Assembly: GCF_024704725.1 (NCBI RefSeq)
Contig: NZ_JALIQS010000004.1
Coordinates: 535,741 to 599,740, forward strand
From: Shinella sp. CPCC 101442
GTDB lineage: Bacteria; Pseudomonadota; Alphaproteobacteria; Rhizobiales; Rhizobiaceae
Direction of reading: 5' to 3'
Length of the DNA: 64,000 bases
The position numbers were made by a program, and so were the translations under genes. Shown one piece after another: positions 34,566 to 47,249 of this stretch (position 1 is its first letter; each line of letters starts with the position of its first letter). The notes beneath the pieces are model-generated. The model saw nothing but the letters and a program-made list of their open reading frames with translations. It was not told the origin of the DNA and ran no database searches.

Positions 34566-37500
34566 ATGCTGAAGCAGAGCTTTTCTCTCGAGGACAAGTA
34601 TACGGCGGAAAGTGGGAGGATCTTCCTTTCCGGCATCCAGGCACTCGTGCGCCTGCCGATCGTTCAGATGCGGCGCGACCGTGCCGCGGGTCTGAATACC
34701 GCCGCATTCATCTCGGGTTATCGTGGATCGCCGCTTGGCGGTTATGACCAGCAGCTGGCCAAGGCCGGCAAACACCTGGCGGCGCACGACATCGTGTTCC
34801 GGCCCGGTGTCAACGAGGACCTCGCGGCGACGGCCGTCTGGGGCACGCAACAGCTTCATCTGTCACCCGGCGCGCGCTACGACGGTGTTGCCGGTTACTG
34901 GTACGGCAAGGGGCCGGGCGTCGACCGCTGCGGCGACGTGCTCAAGCACGCCAATGCCGCCGGCACGTCGAAACATGGCGGCGTGCTCTGTTTTGCCGGC
35001 GACGACCATTCGGCGAAATCGTCGTCCATCCCGCACCAGTCGGACCACGCCTTCATGTCGGCGGTCATTCCGGTGCTCTATCCGTCGTCCATCCACGAAT
35101 TCGTCGAATACGGCCTGCTCGGCACGGCCATGTCACGTTACTCCGGCTGCTGGGTCGGCATGAAGTTCATTTCCGATACGGTCGAGACGACCGCCTCGGT
35201 AGACCTTGCCGGCGAGCACCGGCAGTTCGTCATTCCGGAAAACTTCGAGCTGCCGCCGGGTGGTCTCAACCTGCGCTGGCCCGATCCGCCGCTGCCGCAG
35301 GACGAGCGCCTCCAGACCTACAAGGGATATGCGGCCATCGCCTTTGCCCGCGCCAACAAGGTGGACGAGGTGACGCATGACGTGCCCCGCGCCCGCTTCG
35401 GCATCATCGCCTCCGGCAAGGCCTATGAGGACGTGCTGCAGGCGCTGAAGGAGCTTTCGCTCGGCCCGGCCGAGATGGCAGAGATCGGCATGCGCATCTA
35501 CAAGGTCCGCATGCCCTGGCCGCTGGAGCCGGAGGGCGTGCGCGAGTTCTCGCAGGGGCTGGAAGAGGTGCTCGTCGTCGAGGAGCGCCGCGAGATCATC
35601 GAAAACCAGATCAAGCAGCAGCTCTTCAACTGGCACCATGGCGAACGGCCGCGCATCATCGGCAAGTTCGATCATGACGACCACGCGTTCCTGCCGCTGT
35701 CGCAGGCCTTGACGGTGGGCATGGTGGCGCGGGCGATTGCCGCCCGGCTCCTGCATTTCGAGTTCGACGCCGGCCTGAAGAAACTGATCTCCGACGAACT
35801 CGCCTATCTTCTCGAGCGCGAAAAAATCCGCAAGACGCATGCCGCGCCCATCGAGCGCGTGCCCTATTTCTGCTCCGGCTGTCCGCACAACACCTCCACC
35901 AAGGTGCCGGAAGGCAGCCGCGCGACGGCCGGTATCGGCTGTCACTACATGGTGCAATGGATGGACCGCGACACCGCGACCTTCACCCATATGGGCGCGG
36001 AGGGCGTGCCGTGGTCCGGCATCGCGCCCTTCACTGACGAGAAGCACATCTTCGTCAATCTCGGCGACGGCACCTACTACCATTCCGGCATTCTGGCGGT
36101 TCGCCAGTCGGTCGCCGCCCGCGTCAATATCACCTACAAGATCCTTTATAACGACGCCGTCGCGATGACCGGCGGCCAGGCGGTCGATGGGCCGATCAGC
36201 CCCGAGGGCGTGACGCGCCAGCTCTTCGACGAGGGCGTCGAGCCGATCTACCTCGTCTCCGATCATCCCGAGGCCTATTCCCCCTCCATGCTTGCGCCTG
36301 GCGTCATCATTCGCCATCGCGACGAACTCGACCGGGTGATGCGCGATATCCGCGAGGCGCCCGGATGTTCGGCCATTGTCTATGTGCAGACCTGCGCGGC
36401 CGAAAAACGCCGCCGCCGGTCCCGTGGCCTCATGGAGGACCCGCCGGTCCGCCTGATGATCAACCCCGCCGTCTGCGAAGGCTGCGGCGACTGTTCCACC
36501 CAGTCGAACTGCGTCTCCGTCGAACCGCTCGACACGGAACTCGGCCGCAAGCGCAAGATCAACCAGTCGACCTGCAACAAGGACTATTCCTGCCTCAAGG
36601 GTTTCTGTCCGTCCTTCGTGACGGTGGAGGGCGGGCGTTTGCGCAAGGCGGCGCGCTCGAACCCGGATATGAGCGGCATCCCCGACCCCGATCTCGTCAG
36701 GATCGGCGACCGCTCCTACAACATCGCCATCGCCGGCATCGGCGGCACGGGCATTCTCACGATCAGCGCCATCCTCGGCATGGCCGCCCATCTCGACGGC
36801 AAGTCGCCGATGATCCTGGACATGGCCGGCCTCGCCCAGAAGGGCGGCGCGGTCATGAGCCACCTGCGTATCGGTCTGCATGACCAGGACGTCTCCTCGC
36901 CACGCATCATCACCGGCGGTGCGGATCTCCTGATCGCCGCCGACGACGTGGTGGCGTCCTCAAAGGATGCCGTCACGCTCTGCGATCACCACCGCACCAC
37001 GGGCGTGGTCAATACGCGGTTGACCCCGGTCGCCGATTTCGTGCGCAAGCGCGACTTCGACTTCCGCCGCCGCGATGTCGAGAACACGGTGCGCGCGGCC
37101 TTGCGCGAGGCATCGTACCTTCTCGACTTCACGACGGTCGCCGAAAAGGTGGCCGGCAATGCCATGGCGACGAACATCCTGATGACCGGCTTTGCCTGGC
37201 AGAAGGGGCTGATCCCGCTCACCCACCAGTCGATCGAACAGGCGATCGCGCTGAACGGCGTGGCCGTCGACGCCACGCTCTCCGCCTTCGGCTGGGGCCG
37301 TCTCATCGCCGCCGACCCCGTCCGCGCCGAGCGCCTGTTGCATCCCGGTAAGCCTGTCGCCACGCTGGAGACCATGCCGACGGCGGACCTCGTCGCCCAC
37401 CGCGTGAAGCACCTGACCGCCTACCAGAACGATACCCTTGCAGACCGCTACAAGGCGCTTGTGGACCGGGTGCATCAGGTGGAAAAGGCGCTCGGCCCTG

Positions 37501-38030
37501 ATGACAAGCTGGTCCGCGCCGTCGCGCATGTCTATGCCCAGCTCCTTGCCTACAAGGATGAATATGAAGTGGCCCGGCTCTTCACGGATCCGGCCTTCAA
37601 GGCGGGGCTCGCCGAGCAGTTCGACGGCAATTACAAGATCGCCTTCAATCTCGCGCCGCCCTTCCTCAAGGGCGAGGATGCCAACGGCCGTCCGCGCAAA
37701 CGCCGCTTCGGCCGCTGGATGCTGCCGGCCTTCGGTCTGCTGGCAAAGCTCAAGGGCCTGCGCGGCACCGCCTTCGACCCGTTCGGCCGCACCGCTGAGC
37801 GCCGTATGGAGCGGGCGCTGATCGCCGACTACGAAGCCCTGGTCGAGCATGTGTTGCAAGACCTCCGTCGCGACAACAGAGACGCCGCCATTGCGCTGCT
37901 CTCGCTTCACGGCGAGATTCGCGGCTACGGCCCGGTCAAGGAGGAGGCGGCAAAGCGGGTGAAGGCGCGCGAGGCCGAAAAGCGCGCGGCCTTCGACACG
38001 GCAAAAGAACAGGAAAAGGCAATCGCCTGA
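34566..38030 (+). CDS. Indolepyruvate ferredoxin oxidoreductase family protein, fused subunits
   Basis: A 1154-residue fused oxidoreductase that oxidatively decarboxylates a 2-oxo acid to its acyl-CoA. The N-terminal half carries the thiamine-pyrophosphate enzyme (TPP motif GDGTYYHSG followed about 26 residues later by [10 protein letters not shown]). A cysteine-rich iron-sulphur segment is near residues 640-680 (CEGCGDC, then [15 protein letters not shown]). The C-terminal IorB-like domain follows ([17 protein letters not shown] and [14 protein letters not shown]). The family is called indolepyruvate:ferredoxin oxidoreductase, but position at the head of a leucine operon suggests branched-chain 2-oxo acids. 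GAGGAGGAAG precedes the ATG. Confidence 0.85.
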   Translation: MLKQSFSLEDKYTAESGRIFLSGIQALVRLPIVQMRRDRAAGLNTAAFISGYRGSPLGGYDQQLAKAGKHLAAHDIVFRPGVNEDLAATAVWGTQQLHLSPGARYDGVAGYWYGKGPGVDRCGDVLKHANAAGTSKHGGVLCFAGDDHSAKSSSIPHQSDHAFMSAVIPVLYPSSIHEFVEYGLLGTAMSRYSGCWVGMKFISDTVETTASVDLAGEHRQFVIPENFELPPGGLNLRWPDPPLPQDERLQTYKGYAAIAFARANKVDEVTHDVPRARFGIIASGKAYEDVLQALKELSLGPAEMAEIGMRIYKVRMPWPLEPEGVREFSQGLEEVLVVEERREIIENQIKQQLFNWHHGERPRIIGKFDHDDHAFLPLSQALTVGMVARAIAARLLHFEFDAGLKKLISDELAYLLEREKIRKTHAAPIERVPYFCSGCPHNTSTKVPEGSRATAGIGCHYMVQWMDRDTATFTHMGAEGVPWSGIAPFTDEKHIFVNLGDGTYYHSGILAVRQSVAARVNITYKILYNDAVAMTGGQAVDGPISPEGVTRQLFDEGVEPIYLVSDHPEAYSPSMLAPGVIIRHRDELDRVMRDIREAPGCSAIVYVQTCAAEKRRRRSRGLMEDPPVRLMINPAVCEGCGDCSTQSNCVSVEPLDTELGRKRKINQSTCNKDYSCLKGFCPSFVTVEGGRLRKAARSNPDMSGIPDPDLVRIGDRSYNIAIAGIGGTGILTISAILGMAAHLDGKSPMILDMAGLAQKGGAVMSHLRIGLHDQDVSSPRIITGGADLLIAADDVVASSKDAVTLCDHHRTTGVVNTRLTPVADFVRKRDFDFRRRDVENTVRAALREASYLLDFTTVAEKVAGNAMATNILMTGFAWQKGLIPLTHQSIEQAIALNGVAVDATLSAFGWGRLIAADPVRAERLLHPGKPVATLETMPTADLVAHRVKHLTAYQNDTLADRYKALVDRVHQVEKALGPDDKLVRAVAHVYAQLLAYKDEYEVARLFTDPAFKAGLAEQFDGNYKIAFNLAPPFLKGEDANGRPRKRRFGRWMLPAFGLLAKLKGLRGTAFDPFGRTAERRMERALIADYEALVEHVLQDLRRDNRDAAIALLSLHGEIRGYGPVKEEAAKRVKAREAEKRAAFDTAKEQEKAIA

Positions 38031-38052
38031 CGGTTGCGAGGGGAGGGTGGAC

Positions 38053-39216
38053 ATGTACGACGCCGGCATGAGCTTCGGGCTTGGAGAGGATATCGAGGCG
38101 CTGCGCGAAAGCGTGCGGCGTTTCGCGACGGACCGGATTGCCCCTCAGGCGGCGGAGATCGACCGCAGCAACACTTTCCCCATGCCGCTCTGGCGGGAAA
38201 TGGGCGATCTCGGCCTGCTCGGCATCACGGCACCGGAAGGGCTCGGCGGCTCCGGCATGGGCTATCTCGCCCATTGCGTGGCAATGGAAGAAATCAGCCG
38301 CGCTTCGGCTTCCGTGGGCTTGAGCTACGGCGCCCATTCCAACCTTTGCGTCAATCAGCTCGTGCGCAATGCGACGCCGGAGCAGCGCCAAAAATACCTG
38401 CCGAAGCTGATTTCCGGCGAGCATGTCGGCGCGCTCGCCATGTCCGAGCCGGGGGCGGGTTCCGATGTCGTCTCGATGAAGCTCAGGGCCGACAAGCGGG
38501 GCGACCGCTATGTGCTGAACGGCAACAAGATGTGGATCACCAACGGGCCGGATGCGGATGTGCTGGTGGTCTATGCCAAGACCGACCCGGAGGCCGGTTC
38601 GCGCGGCATCACTGCCTTCCTCATCGAAAAGGGTTTTGCCGGCTTTTCGACGGCCCAGAAGCTGGACAAGCTCGGCATGCGCGGCTCCAATACCTGCGAA
38701 CTCGTCTTTGCCGATTGCGAGGTTCCGGAGGAGAACGTGATGGGCACGGTGGGGCGCGGCGTCAACGTGCTGATGTCCGGCCTCGATTACGAGCGTGTCG
38801 TGCTCTCGGGCGGTCCGCTCGGCATCATGGCCGCCTGCCTCGACGTGGTCGTGCCCTATATCCATGAGCGCAAGCAGTTCGACCGGCCGATCGGCGAGTT
38901 CCAGCTGATGCAGGGCAAGGTCGCGGACATGTATGTCGCGCTCAACGCCTGCCGCGCCTATGTCTATGCGGTGGCCGCCTCCTGCGACCGCGGCGAGACG
39001 ACCCGCAAGGATGCCGCCGGCTGCATCCTCTATTCGGCCGAGATGGCCACGAAGCTGGCGCTGGAAGCCATCCAGTCGCTCGGCGGCAACGGCTATATCA
39101 ACGACTACCCGACCGGCCGCCTGCTGCGCGACGCCAAGCTTTACGAGATCGGCGCCGGCACCTCCGAAATCCGCCGCATGCTCATCGGCCGCGAAATCTT
39201 TCAGGAGACGCTGTGA
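38053..39216 (+). CDS. ivd: Isovaleryl-CoA dehydrogenase
   Basis: A 387-residue acyl-CoA dehydrogenase that oxidises isovaleryl-CoA to 3-methylcrotonyl-CoA with FAD. The catalytic base is Glu247 in [16 protein letters not shown], a position diagnostic of isovaleryl-CoA rather than other acyl-CoA dehydrogenases. The FAD-binding motifs [14 protein letters not shown] and [17 protein letters not shown] are intact. The ATG at 38053 is chosen over a GTG two codons earlier that lies inside the GGGAGGG site. It is 22 bases downstream of the oxidoreductase gene and overlaps the next start by one base. Confidence 0.95.
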   Translation: MYDAGMSFGLGEDIEALRESVRRFATDRIAPQAAEIDRSNTFPMPLWREMGDLGLLGITAPEGLGGSGMGYLAHCVAMEEISRASASVGLSYGAHSNLCVNQLVRNATPEQRQKYLPKLISGEHVGALAMSEPGAGSDVVSMKLRADKRGDRYVLNGNKMWITNGPDADVLVVYAKTDPEAGSRGITAFLIEKGFAGFSTAQKLDKLGMRGSNTCELVFADCEVPEENVMGTVGRGVNVLMSGLDYERVVLSGGPLGIMAACLDVVVPYIHERKQFDRPIGEFQLMQGKVADMYVALNACRAYVYAVAASCDRGETTRKDAAGCILYSAEMATKLALEAIQSLGGNGYINDYPTGRLLRDAKLYEIGAGTSEIRRMLIGREIFQETL

Positions 39217-40823
39217 TGCCGGTCATCCCCTCGGCCGTGAACACCCGCAGCGAGATTTTTGCGGCAAACCGCAAGGCGATGCGCGATGCATTGGCCCTGG
39301 TCGAGGAAGCGGTCGGCCTCGCCATGGATGGCGGCGGGGCGAAGGCGCGCGACCGTCATGTTTCGCGCGGCAAGCTGCTGCCGCGCGACCGCGTCGCGCA
39401 ATTGCTCGATCCCGGCTCGCCCTTTCTCGAAATCGGCCTCACGGCCGGCCATGGCCTCTATGGCGGCGCGTCCCCCTCCGGCGGCATGATATCCGGTATC
39501 GGCCGTGTCTCCGGCCGCGAATGCATGATCGTCTGCAACGATGCGACGGTGAAGGGCGGCACTTACTATCCCATCACCGTGAAGAAGCATCTTCGCGCGC
39601 AGGAGATCGCCGCGGAAAACCGGCTGCCCTGCATCTATCTCGTCGATTCCGGCGGCGCGAACCTGCCCAACCAGGACGAGGTCTTCCCCGACCGCGATCA
39701 TTTCGGCCGCATCTTCTACAACCAGGCCCAGATGTCCGCCGCCGGCATTCCGCAGGTCGCCGTCGTCATGGGTAGCTGCACGGCGGGCGGCGCCTATGTG
39801 CCGGCGATGAGCGATGAGACCGTCATCGTCGAGAACCAGGGCACGATCTTCCTTGCCGGCCCGCCGCTGGTAAAGGCCGCGACAGGCGAGGTGGTGAGCG
39901 CCGAAGACCTCGGCGGTGGCGACGTGCACACGCGCCTTTCCGGCGTCGCCGATCATCTTGCGCGCGACGACCGGCATGCGCTTTCGATTGCCCGCCAGAT
40001 TGCCGCCAACCTCAACACACGTAAGCCGGAGGTTACGAAATCCGGCGACGGCGACGCGCCGCTTTACGACCCCGAAGAACTCATGGGCATCGTACCCGCC
40101 GATACGCGTACGCCCTACGATGTGCGCGAGGTGATCGCCCGCGTGGTGGATGGTTCGCGGTTCGACGAGTTCAAGGCGCGCTTCGGCACGACGCTGGTCT
40201 GCGGCTTCGCCACGCTGCATGGGCTCCAGGTCGGCATCATCGCCAACAATGGCGTGCTGTTCTCGGAGGCTGCCTTGAAGGGAGCGCATTTCATCGAGCT
40301 TTGCGCGCAACGCGGTATCCCGCTCGTCTTCCTGCAGAACATCACCGGCTTCATGGTCGGCCGCAAATACGAGGCGGAGGGCATCGCCAAGAACGGCGCC
40401 AAGCTCGTCACCGCCGTTGCCACAGCAAAGGTGCCGAAACTCACCATGCTGATCGGCGGCTCCTACGGTGCCGGCAATTACGGCATGTGCGGCCGGGCCT
40501 ATTCGCCACGCTTTCTCTGGACCTGGCCGAACAGCCGCATTGCCGTCATGGGCGGCGAGCAGGCGGCGGGCGTTCTGGCGACCGTCAAGCGCGAGGGCAT
40601 CGAGCGCACCGGCGGCAGCTGGAGCGGCGAAGAGGAGGCCGCCTTCAAGCAGCCGACCATCGACATGTTCGCCCGCCAGAGCCACCCGCTCTATGCCTCG
40701 GCGAGGCTTTGGGATGACGGCATCGTCGACCCGCGCAAGACGCGCGACGTGCTGGCGCTTTCGCTTTCTGCGGCGCTCAATGCGCCGATAGAGCCCACCC
40801 GTTTTGGCGTCTTCAGGATGTAA
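39216..40823 (+). CDS. mccB: Methylcrotonyl-CoA carboxylase, carboxyltransferase (beta) subunit
   Basis: A 535-residue carboxyltransferase that moves CO2 from biotin to 3-methylcrotonyl-CoA. Family features include the early [20 protein letters not shown], the acyl-CoA-binding [39 protein letters not shown] and the [18 protein letters not shown] segment typical of MCC-beta and propionyl-CoA carboxylases. Linkage to ivd, mccA and HMG-CoA lyase gives the specificity. The start at 39216 overlaps the ivd stop by one base and is preceded by AGGAG. Confidence 0.95.
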   Translation: MPVIPSAVNTRSEIFAANRKAMRDALALVEEAVGLAMDGGGAKARDRHVSRGKLLPRDRVAQLLDPGSPFLEIGLTAGHGLYGGASPSGGMISGIGRVSGRECMIVCNDATVKGGTYYPITVKKHLRAQEIAAENRLPCIYLVDSGGANLPNQDEVFPDRDHFGRIFYNQAQMSAAGIPQVAVVMGSCTAGGAYVPAMSDETVIVENQGTIFLAGPPLVKAATGEVVSAEDLGGGDVHTRLSGVADHLARDDRHALSIARQIAANLNTRKPEVTKSGDGDAPLYDPEELMGIVPADTRTPYDVREVIARVVDGSRFDEFKARFGTTLVCGFATLHGLQVGIIANNGVLFSEAALKGAHFIELCAQRGIPLVFLQNITGFMVGRKYEAEGIAKNGAKLVTAVATAKVPKLTMLIGGSYGAGNYGMCGRAYSPRFLWTWPNSRIAVMGGEQAAGVLATVKREGIERTGGSWSGEEEAAFKQPTIDMFARQSHPLYASARLWDDGIVDPRKTRDVLALSLSAALNAPIEPTRFGVFRM

Positions 40824-40835
40824 AGGAGGCAAGTC

Positions 40836-41219
40836 ATGAAACGCGAACTGAGCAATGCCAAGAACGTACCCGCCCCGCGCGGCGGTTATTCGCAGGCCGT
40901 GAAGATCGAGGATTTCAAGACGCTGCTGTTCATCAGCGGCCAGATACCGGTGTCCGATGACGACAAGGTGCCGGAAACCTTCGAGGATCAGGCGCGTCTC
41001 GTCTGGCGCAATATCGACGCGCAACTCAAGGCCGCCGGCATGGCGAAGGCCGATCTCGTCAAGGTCACGACCTTTCTGTCCGACCGTCATCACGCGACCG
41101 CCAACCGTGAGATCCGCAGCGACTATCTCGGCACCATCGCACCGGCGATGAGCGTCGTCATCGCGTCGATCTTCGACGAGAAGTGGCTGCTCGAAGTCGA
41201 GGCCATCGCCGCACGATAG
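40836..41219 (+). CDS. RidA/YjgF-family protein
   Basis: A 127-residue RidA-family protein with GGYSQAVKIEDFKTLLFISGQ at the start of the fold and the conserved Arg in SDRHHATANREIR-type positions. RidA enzymes hydrolyse reactive enamines and imines released by PLP enzymes. Here it lies 12 bases after mccB and 70 before mccA, inside the leucine operon. It may deal with an imine intermediate or act in a related reaction; family members are diverse, so the exact substrate is unknown. Confidence 0.8.
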   Translation: MKRELSNAKNVPAPRGGYSQAVKIEDFKTLLFISGQIPVSDDDKVPETFEDQARLVWRNIDAQLKAAGMAKADLVKVTTFLSDRHHATANREIRSDYLGTIAPAMSVVIASIFDEKWLLEVEAIAAR

Positions 41220-41289
41220 TTGTTGTCGCAATTCCGCACGCAAACCGCTCGGGTGCTTTGCCGGAATTGCCTTTGAAAGCCGGAGCCGG

Positions 41290-43271
<1,982 letters not shown>

Positions 43272-43275
<4 letters not shown>

Positions 43276-44147
43276 GCCGGCGCATCGAAATCGTCGAGAT
43301 GGCAGCCCGCGACGGGTTGCAGAACGAGAAGGCGATCATCCCGACCGCCGACAAGATCGCGCTGATCGACAAACTGTCCGCTTGCGGCTTCAAGCGCATC
43401 GAGGCGACGAGTTTCGTCAGCCCCAAATGGGTGCCACAGCTTGCCGACGGTGCCGGGGTCATGGCCGGCATCGCGCGCCGGCCCGGCATCTCCTATGCGG
43501 CGCTGGTGCCCAACATGAAGGGCTACGAGGCCGCGAAGGCCGCCGGTGTGAATGAGGTCGCCGTCTTCCTCTCGGCCTCCGAGGGCTTTTCGCGCGCCAA
43601 TCTCAATTGCTCGATTACCGAAAGCATCGAGCGCGCCCGGCCCGTCGCGGAGGCGGCGAAGGCGGATGGCATCTTGCTGCGCGGTTATGTCAGCTGCGTC
43701 GTGCAATGCCCCTATGACGGTCCGGTGGAACCTTGCGCCGTGGCGCGCGTCACCGGGCAATTGCTGCGTCTCGGCTGCCATGAGGTGAGCCTGGGCGATA
43801 CGATCGGCCGCGCGCGCCCGGCCGAGGTGGCGGCGATGCTGGATGTCGTGCTGGCCGTCGCCTTCCCGGAAAACCTGGCGGGCCATTTCCACGATACGAA
43901 CGGGTTGGCACTCGACAATATCCGTGTTGCGCTCGATCATGGACTGACCGTCTTCGACGCCTCCGTCGGCGGCCTCGGCGGATGCCCCTATGCGCCGGGC
44001 GCACGCGGCAATGTGGATACGCTCGCCGTCGCCGACATGCTGGCGGCGATGGGCTATGAAACGGGCCTCGACCGGGAGAAGCTGGCAATCGCCGCAGCCT
44101 TTGCGCGGCGGATTGCCGGCAAGGATGAAGCACGAAAGAGCGCCTAG
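43272..44147 (+). CDS. hmgL: Hydroxymethylglutaryl-CoA lyase
   Basis: A 291-residue TIM-barrel enzyme that cleaves HMG-CoA to acetyl-CoA and acetoacetate, the last step of leucine breakdown. It begins with IVEMAARDGLQNEK, where Arg13 and Asp14 are metal and substrate residues. The catalytic Cys238 is in the family signature SVGGLGGCPYAPGARGN, and the metal-binding HFHDTNG is at 205-211. The ATG overlaps the stop of mccA in an ATGA arrangement, indicating coupling. Confidence 0.95.
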
Positions 44148-44213
44148 GCGGGCCCGGCAAAAGGGCGAGGCGATCTTGCGTTGGGAATGGCTGAAAACAA
44201 AGGGATCGAGCGA

Positions 44214-44235
44214 CTTCGCCTTTCGAAGAAAGGCG
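44214..44235 (+). other. Mutually exclusive small hairpins before the enoyl-CoA hydratase gene
   Basis: CTTCG at 44214-44218 can pair with CGAAG at 44224-44228, or CGCCTTT at 44217-44223 can pair with AAAGGCG at 44229-44235; the two cannot form together. It lies in the 123-base gap between hmgL and the next start, about 35 bases before the ATG. An attenuator-type switch is conceivable, but there is no supporting leader peptide. Confidence 0.3.
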
Positions 44236-44270
44236 GAATGTCTCAGGCTCAAAACGTGGAGGAGGGCACC

Positions 44271-45071
44271 ATGAATTTTGAAACCATCTCCGTATCCGTC
44301 GACCGTCGGGGCGTTGCCGCCCTCACGCTGCGCCGCCACGCGCAGCACAATGCGCTGTCGGGCCTGATGATCCGCGAACTGACAGCCGTCGCCGGCCTGC
44401 TCGGCGAGGACAAGGCAGTGCGCGTCGTTGTGCTGACGGGCGAGGGGGAGAGCTTTTGTGCGGGCGGTGATCTCAACTGGATGAAGGAGCAGATCGCCGC
44501 GACCCGCGAGGCGCGCGTCGCGGAAGCGCGCCGGCTCGCCCTGATGCTGAAGGCGCTGCGCGACCTGCGCAAACCGCTGATCGCCCGCGTCAACGGCCAG
44601 GCCTATGGTGGCGGCGTGGGGCTCATCAGCGTCTGCGATGCGGCGATTGCCGTGGAGGGCGCGCGTTTCGGGCTGACCGAAACCCGCCTCGGCCTCATTC
44701 CCGCGACGATCAGCCCCTATGTCGCCGCCCGCATCGGCCCCGCCGCTTTCCTGCGCTTCGCGACGTCCGCGCGACTATTCGATGCGCCGACGGCCAGGCA
44801 GGTCGGTCTGTTGAGCGGCGTCGTCGTGCCGGAAGCATTGGATGAGGCGGTGGAGGCGGAGATCGCACCCTATTTCGTCGCCTCGCCCGAGGCTGTCGCG
44901 GCGGCGAAAGCCCTTGCCCATGCACTGGCGCCGCCGATCGATGACAAGCTTATCGAGATGACGTTGACGCGGCTTGCCGATACCTGGGAGACACCCGAGG
45001 CGGCGGAAGGCATTGCGGCGTTTCTCGAGAAGCGGAAGGCGGGCTGGGTGCTGGCCGATACCAAGAAGTAA
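44271..45071 (+). CDS. Enoyl-CoA hydratase/isomerase, probable methylglutaconyl-CoA hydratase
   Basis: A 266-residue crotonase-fold enzyme. The oxyanion-hole motifs are GEGESFCAGGDLNWMK near residue 60 and GQAYGGGVGLISVCD near 112, with the catalytic Glu in GLTETRLGLIP near 136. In liu-type operons this position is filled by methylglutaconyl-CoA hydratase (LiuC), which makes HMG-CoA from the MCC product, so this is the expected role. The start is the ATG at 44271, preceded by GGAGGAGGG; an upstream in-frame ATG at 44181 lacks a good site. Confidence 0.85.
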   Translation: MNFETISVSVDRRGVAALTLRRHAQHNALSGLMIRELTAVAGLLGEDKAVRVVVLTGEGESFCAGGDLNWMKEQIAATREARVAEARRLALMLKALRDLRKPLIARVNGQAYGGGVGLISVCDAAIAVEGARFGLTETRLGLIPATISPYVAARIGPAAFLRFATSARLFDAPTARQVGLLSGVVVPEALDEAVEAEIAPYFVASPEAVAAAKALAHALAPPIDDKLIEMTLTRLADTWETPEAAEGIAAFLEKRKAGWVLADTKK

Positions 45072-45152
45072 GCCGGCAGGGCTGATTAGGCTGTTATCCC
45101 AAGGCTCTTCCGGCCAGCGGGGAGATGAGATAGGCGGGGCTGCCGCTTCGCA

Positions 45153-47237
45153 CTATTCGATAAACACCCGCACGCTTGCCGCCCGCCCGGCCGCATCGAT
45201 CACTGTCAGCGTTGAGAAGCCCGCACCCTCCGGCATCCACTGCGTCGTGCGCCTGCGCGAGGCTTCCGGCAGGACCTTGCCGTTGGCGAGCCAGCGGAAC
45301 GGTGCGCGGCCGCCCTGGAGTTTCAGGACGAGGGGGGAGACGTCGGTGCCTATGGTGGCGCCGAGCTCGACATGGGCGCCTTCCGGCGGGTAGACGATCT
45401 GCGGTGCCGGCTCGCGCGCCACCGTGGTGACGAGGCCGCTCGCCGTCGTCGAGAAACGGCGCAGGCTTGCCGGGAGCTCCGATTGCGCGATGCGCACCGC
45501 GCCGGCCGGTGCGCGCGGAAGCGCGGTAATGGCGATGCCGGAACGCGAAAAGGCTTCGAAGAGGATGGGCGCGGCCGCGCCATAGCCGGTCAGGCCCGGT
45601 ACCGCGCCATTATCGGCGCGGCCGACCCAGACGCCGAGCACGTGACGGCCGTCATAGCCGACGGACCAGGCGTCTCGGTAGCCGTAGCTAGTGCCGGTCT
45701 TGTAGGCGATGCCCAGGCGGCGGCTGCCGGTGGGTGGGGTGACGCCGGACAGCACGTCCGAGACCTGCCAGACGGCGACGGGGTCGAGCAGCGGATCGCC
45801 AGCAATCACCTTGGCATCGCCGGTAATGCCATCGCCGAGCTGCACGGGCATGCCGCGATTGGCAAGCGCCGCATAGAGCTGGGTGAGATCGCGCAGGGTA
45901 ATGCCGAGGCCGCCGAGGCCGATGGCGAGGCCCGGCGTTTCGCCCGGCGGCAGGTCGGGGCGCACCTCGGCGCGGCGGAAGCGCACCATCATCCGCGTCG
46001 GGCCGACGGCCTCGAGCAGGCGCACGGCGGGCACGTTCAGCGACAGCTGCAGCGCCTTGCGAACGCTGATGTCGCCCTGGTAGGTCATGTCGAAATTGCG
46101 CGGGCGGTAGCCGGAGAAATCGGCGGGGCGGTCCTCGACGATGGTTTCCTGCGCGACGAGGCCCTCTTCGAAGGCAAGGCCGTAAATGAACGGCTTCAGC
46201 GCCGAGCCGGGCGAGCGGCGGATGCGCGTCATGTCGATCCAGCCGGCGCGGCTGCCGTCGAAATAATCCGCGGAGCCGACCTCGCCGAGGATTTCGCCGG
46301 TGCGGGCATCCGCCATCACCATGGCGATGGAAATTTTCGGGCCGAGGCGTTCGGCCGCCTCGCGCGCGACGGTTTCGAGACCGTCCTGCACTGTGCGGTC
46401 GAGCGAGGTCTCGTGTTTGATCGCCTTTGGATCCTTGCGCAGCGCCAGTTCCGAAAGGTGGGCGGCATAGGAGGGAAGTTGGCGGCGGCGATCCGGCACG
46501 GCTTCGAGGCTGGCGCGCTCGGCCTCGCCTTCTCCGATGACCTCGGAGACGGCAAGGCGGTTGAGCACCCGCTCGCGCGCCTTTTCCGCGGCTTCGCGGT
46601 GGCGATCCGGCCGGCGTTTCTCCGGCAATTGCGGTAAAGCGACGAGCAGGGCAGCTTCGGCGACGGAAAGCCGCTTCGGCTCCTTGCCGAACCAGGCGAG
46701 GCTTGCGGCGCGTACACCCTCCAGATTGCCGCCATAGGGGGCGAGCGTCAGGTAGAGATCGAGGATTTCGGCTTTCGAAAGGCGGCGTTCGAGCTGGACG
46801 GCGCGGGCCATCTGGCGCAGCTTCGCCGTAATCGAGCGGTTTTCGCGCGGCTCGATCAGACGGGCGACCTGCATGGAGAGCGTGGAGGCGCCCGAGACGA
46901 TGCGGCCATTGCCGACGAACTGGCCGGCGGCACGCAAGAGCGCCCAGGGATCGATGCCGCCATGCGCGGTGAAGCGCCGGTCCTCATAGGCAACCAGCAT
47001 GCGCAGGAACTGCGGATCGACATCGGCGGCCGTGGTCTTCAGCCGCCAATGGCCCTCCGGCGTCGCGAAGGCGCGCAGCAGGCGGCCGTCGCGGTCGAGC
47101 ACTTCCCTGGAGACGGTTTTCGCCACCGAGATCGGCGGTGGATAGGCGCGATCGGCATAATCGAGCCCGAAGGCGAGGGCGGCAATCGCTGCCGCCCCGC
47201 CGAGGGAGCCGATCAGAAGTTTGCGCCATAGCGCCAT
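45153..47237 (-). CDS. pbpC: Penicillin-binding protein 1C
   Basis: A 694-residue bifunctional peptidoglycan synthase. There is an N-terminal membrane anchor (LLIGSLGGAAAIAALAFG), then a GT51 glycosyltransferase domain with the catalytic Glu85 in AYEDRRFTAHGGID. The transpeptidase domain has its SxxK in SPGSALKP near residue 345 and a KTGTSYGYRD motif near 520. The C-terminal end is the BiPBP_C domain. It follows the alpha-2-macroglobulin gene by 12 bases, the classic arrangement seen in E. coli (yfhM-pbpC), where the pair is proposed to defend and repair the envelope. Confidence 0.95.
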   Translation of the reverse strand: MALWRKLLIGSLGGAAAIAALAFGLDYADRAYPPPISVAKTVSREVLDRDGRLLRAFATPEGHWRLKTTAADVDPQFLRMLVAYEDRRFTAHGGIDPWALLRAAGQFVGNGRIVSGASTLSMQVARLIEPRENRSITAKLRQMARAVQLERRLSKAEILDLYLTLAPYGGNLEGVRAASLAWFGKEPKRLSVAEAALLVALPQLPEKRRPDRHREAAEKARERVLNRLAVSEVIGEGEAERASLEAVPDRRRQLPSYAAHLSELALRKDPKAIKHETSLDRTVQDGLETVAREAAERLGPKISIAMVMADARTGEILGEVGSADYFDGSRAGWIDMTRIRRSPGSALKPFIYGLAFEEGLVAQETIVEDRPADFSGYRPRNFDMTYQGDISVRKALQLSLNVPAVRLLEAVGPTRMMVRFRRAEVRPDLPPGETPGLAIGLGGLGITLRDLTQLYAALANRGMPVQLGDGITGDAKVIAGDPLLDPVAVWQVSDVLSGVTPPTGSRRLGIAYKTGTSYGYRDAWSVGYDGRHVLGVWVGRADNGAVPGLTGYGAAAPILFEAFSRSGIAITALPRAPAGAVRIAQSELPASLRRFSTTASGLVTTVAREPAPQIVYPPEGAHVELGATIGTDVSPLVLKLQGGRAPFRWLANGKVLPEASRRRTTQWMPEGAGFSTLTVIDAAGRAASVRVFIE

Positions 47238-47249
47238 CGTCAGAACCCC

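Noticed and set aside
35133-36881. Minus-strand frame of 582 codons inside the oxidoreductase gene
   Set aside because: Typical antisense shadow of a high-GC gene; no initiation site or motif, and the opposite strand has a complete fused oxidoreductase with TPP and iron-sulphur motifs.
44148-44270. Sequence GGAATGTCTCAGGCTCAAAA upstream of the enoyl-CoA hydratase, which looks like the 3' half of a glycine riboswitch
   Set aside because: The required 5' partner GGAGAG and the GAAGGAGCAA core are missing, and a glycine sensor would make little sense for this gene. The two competing hairpins were recorded instead.
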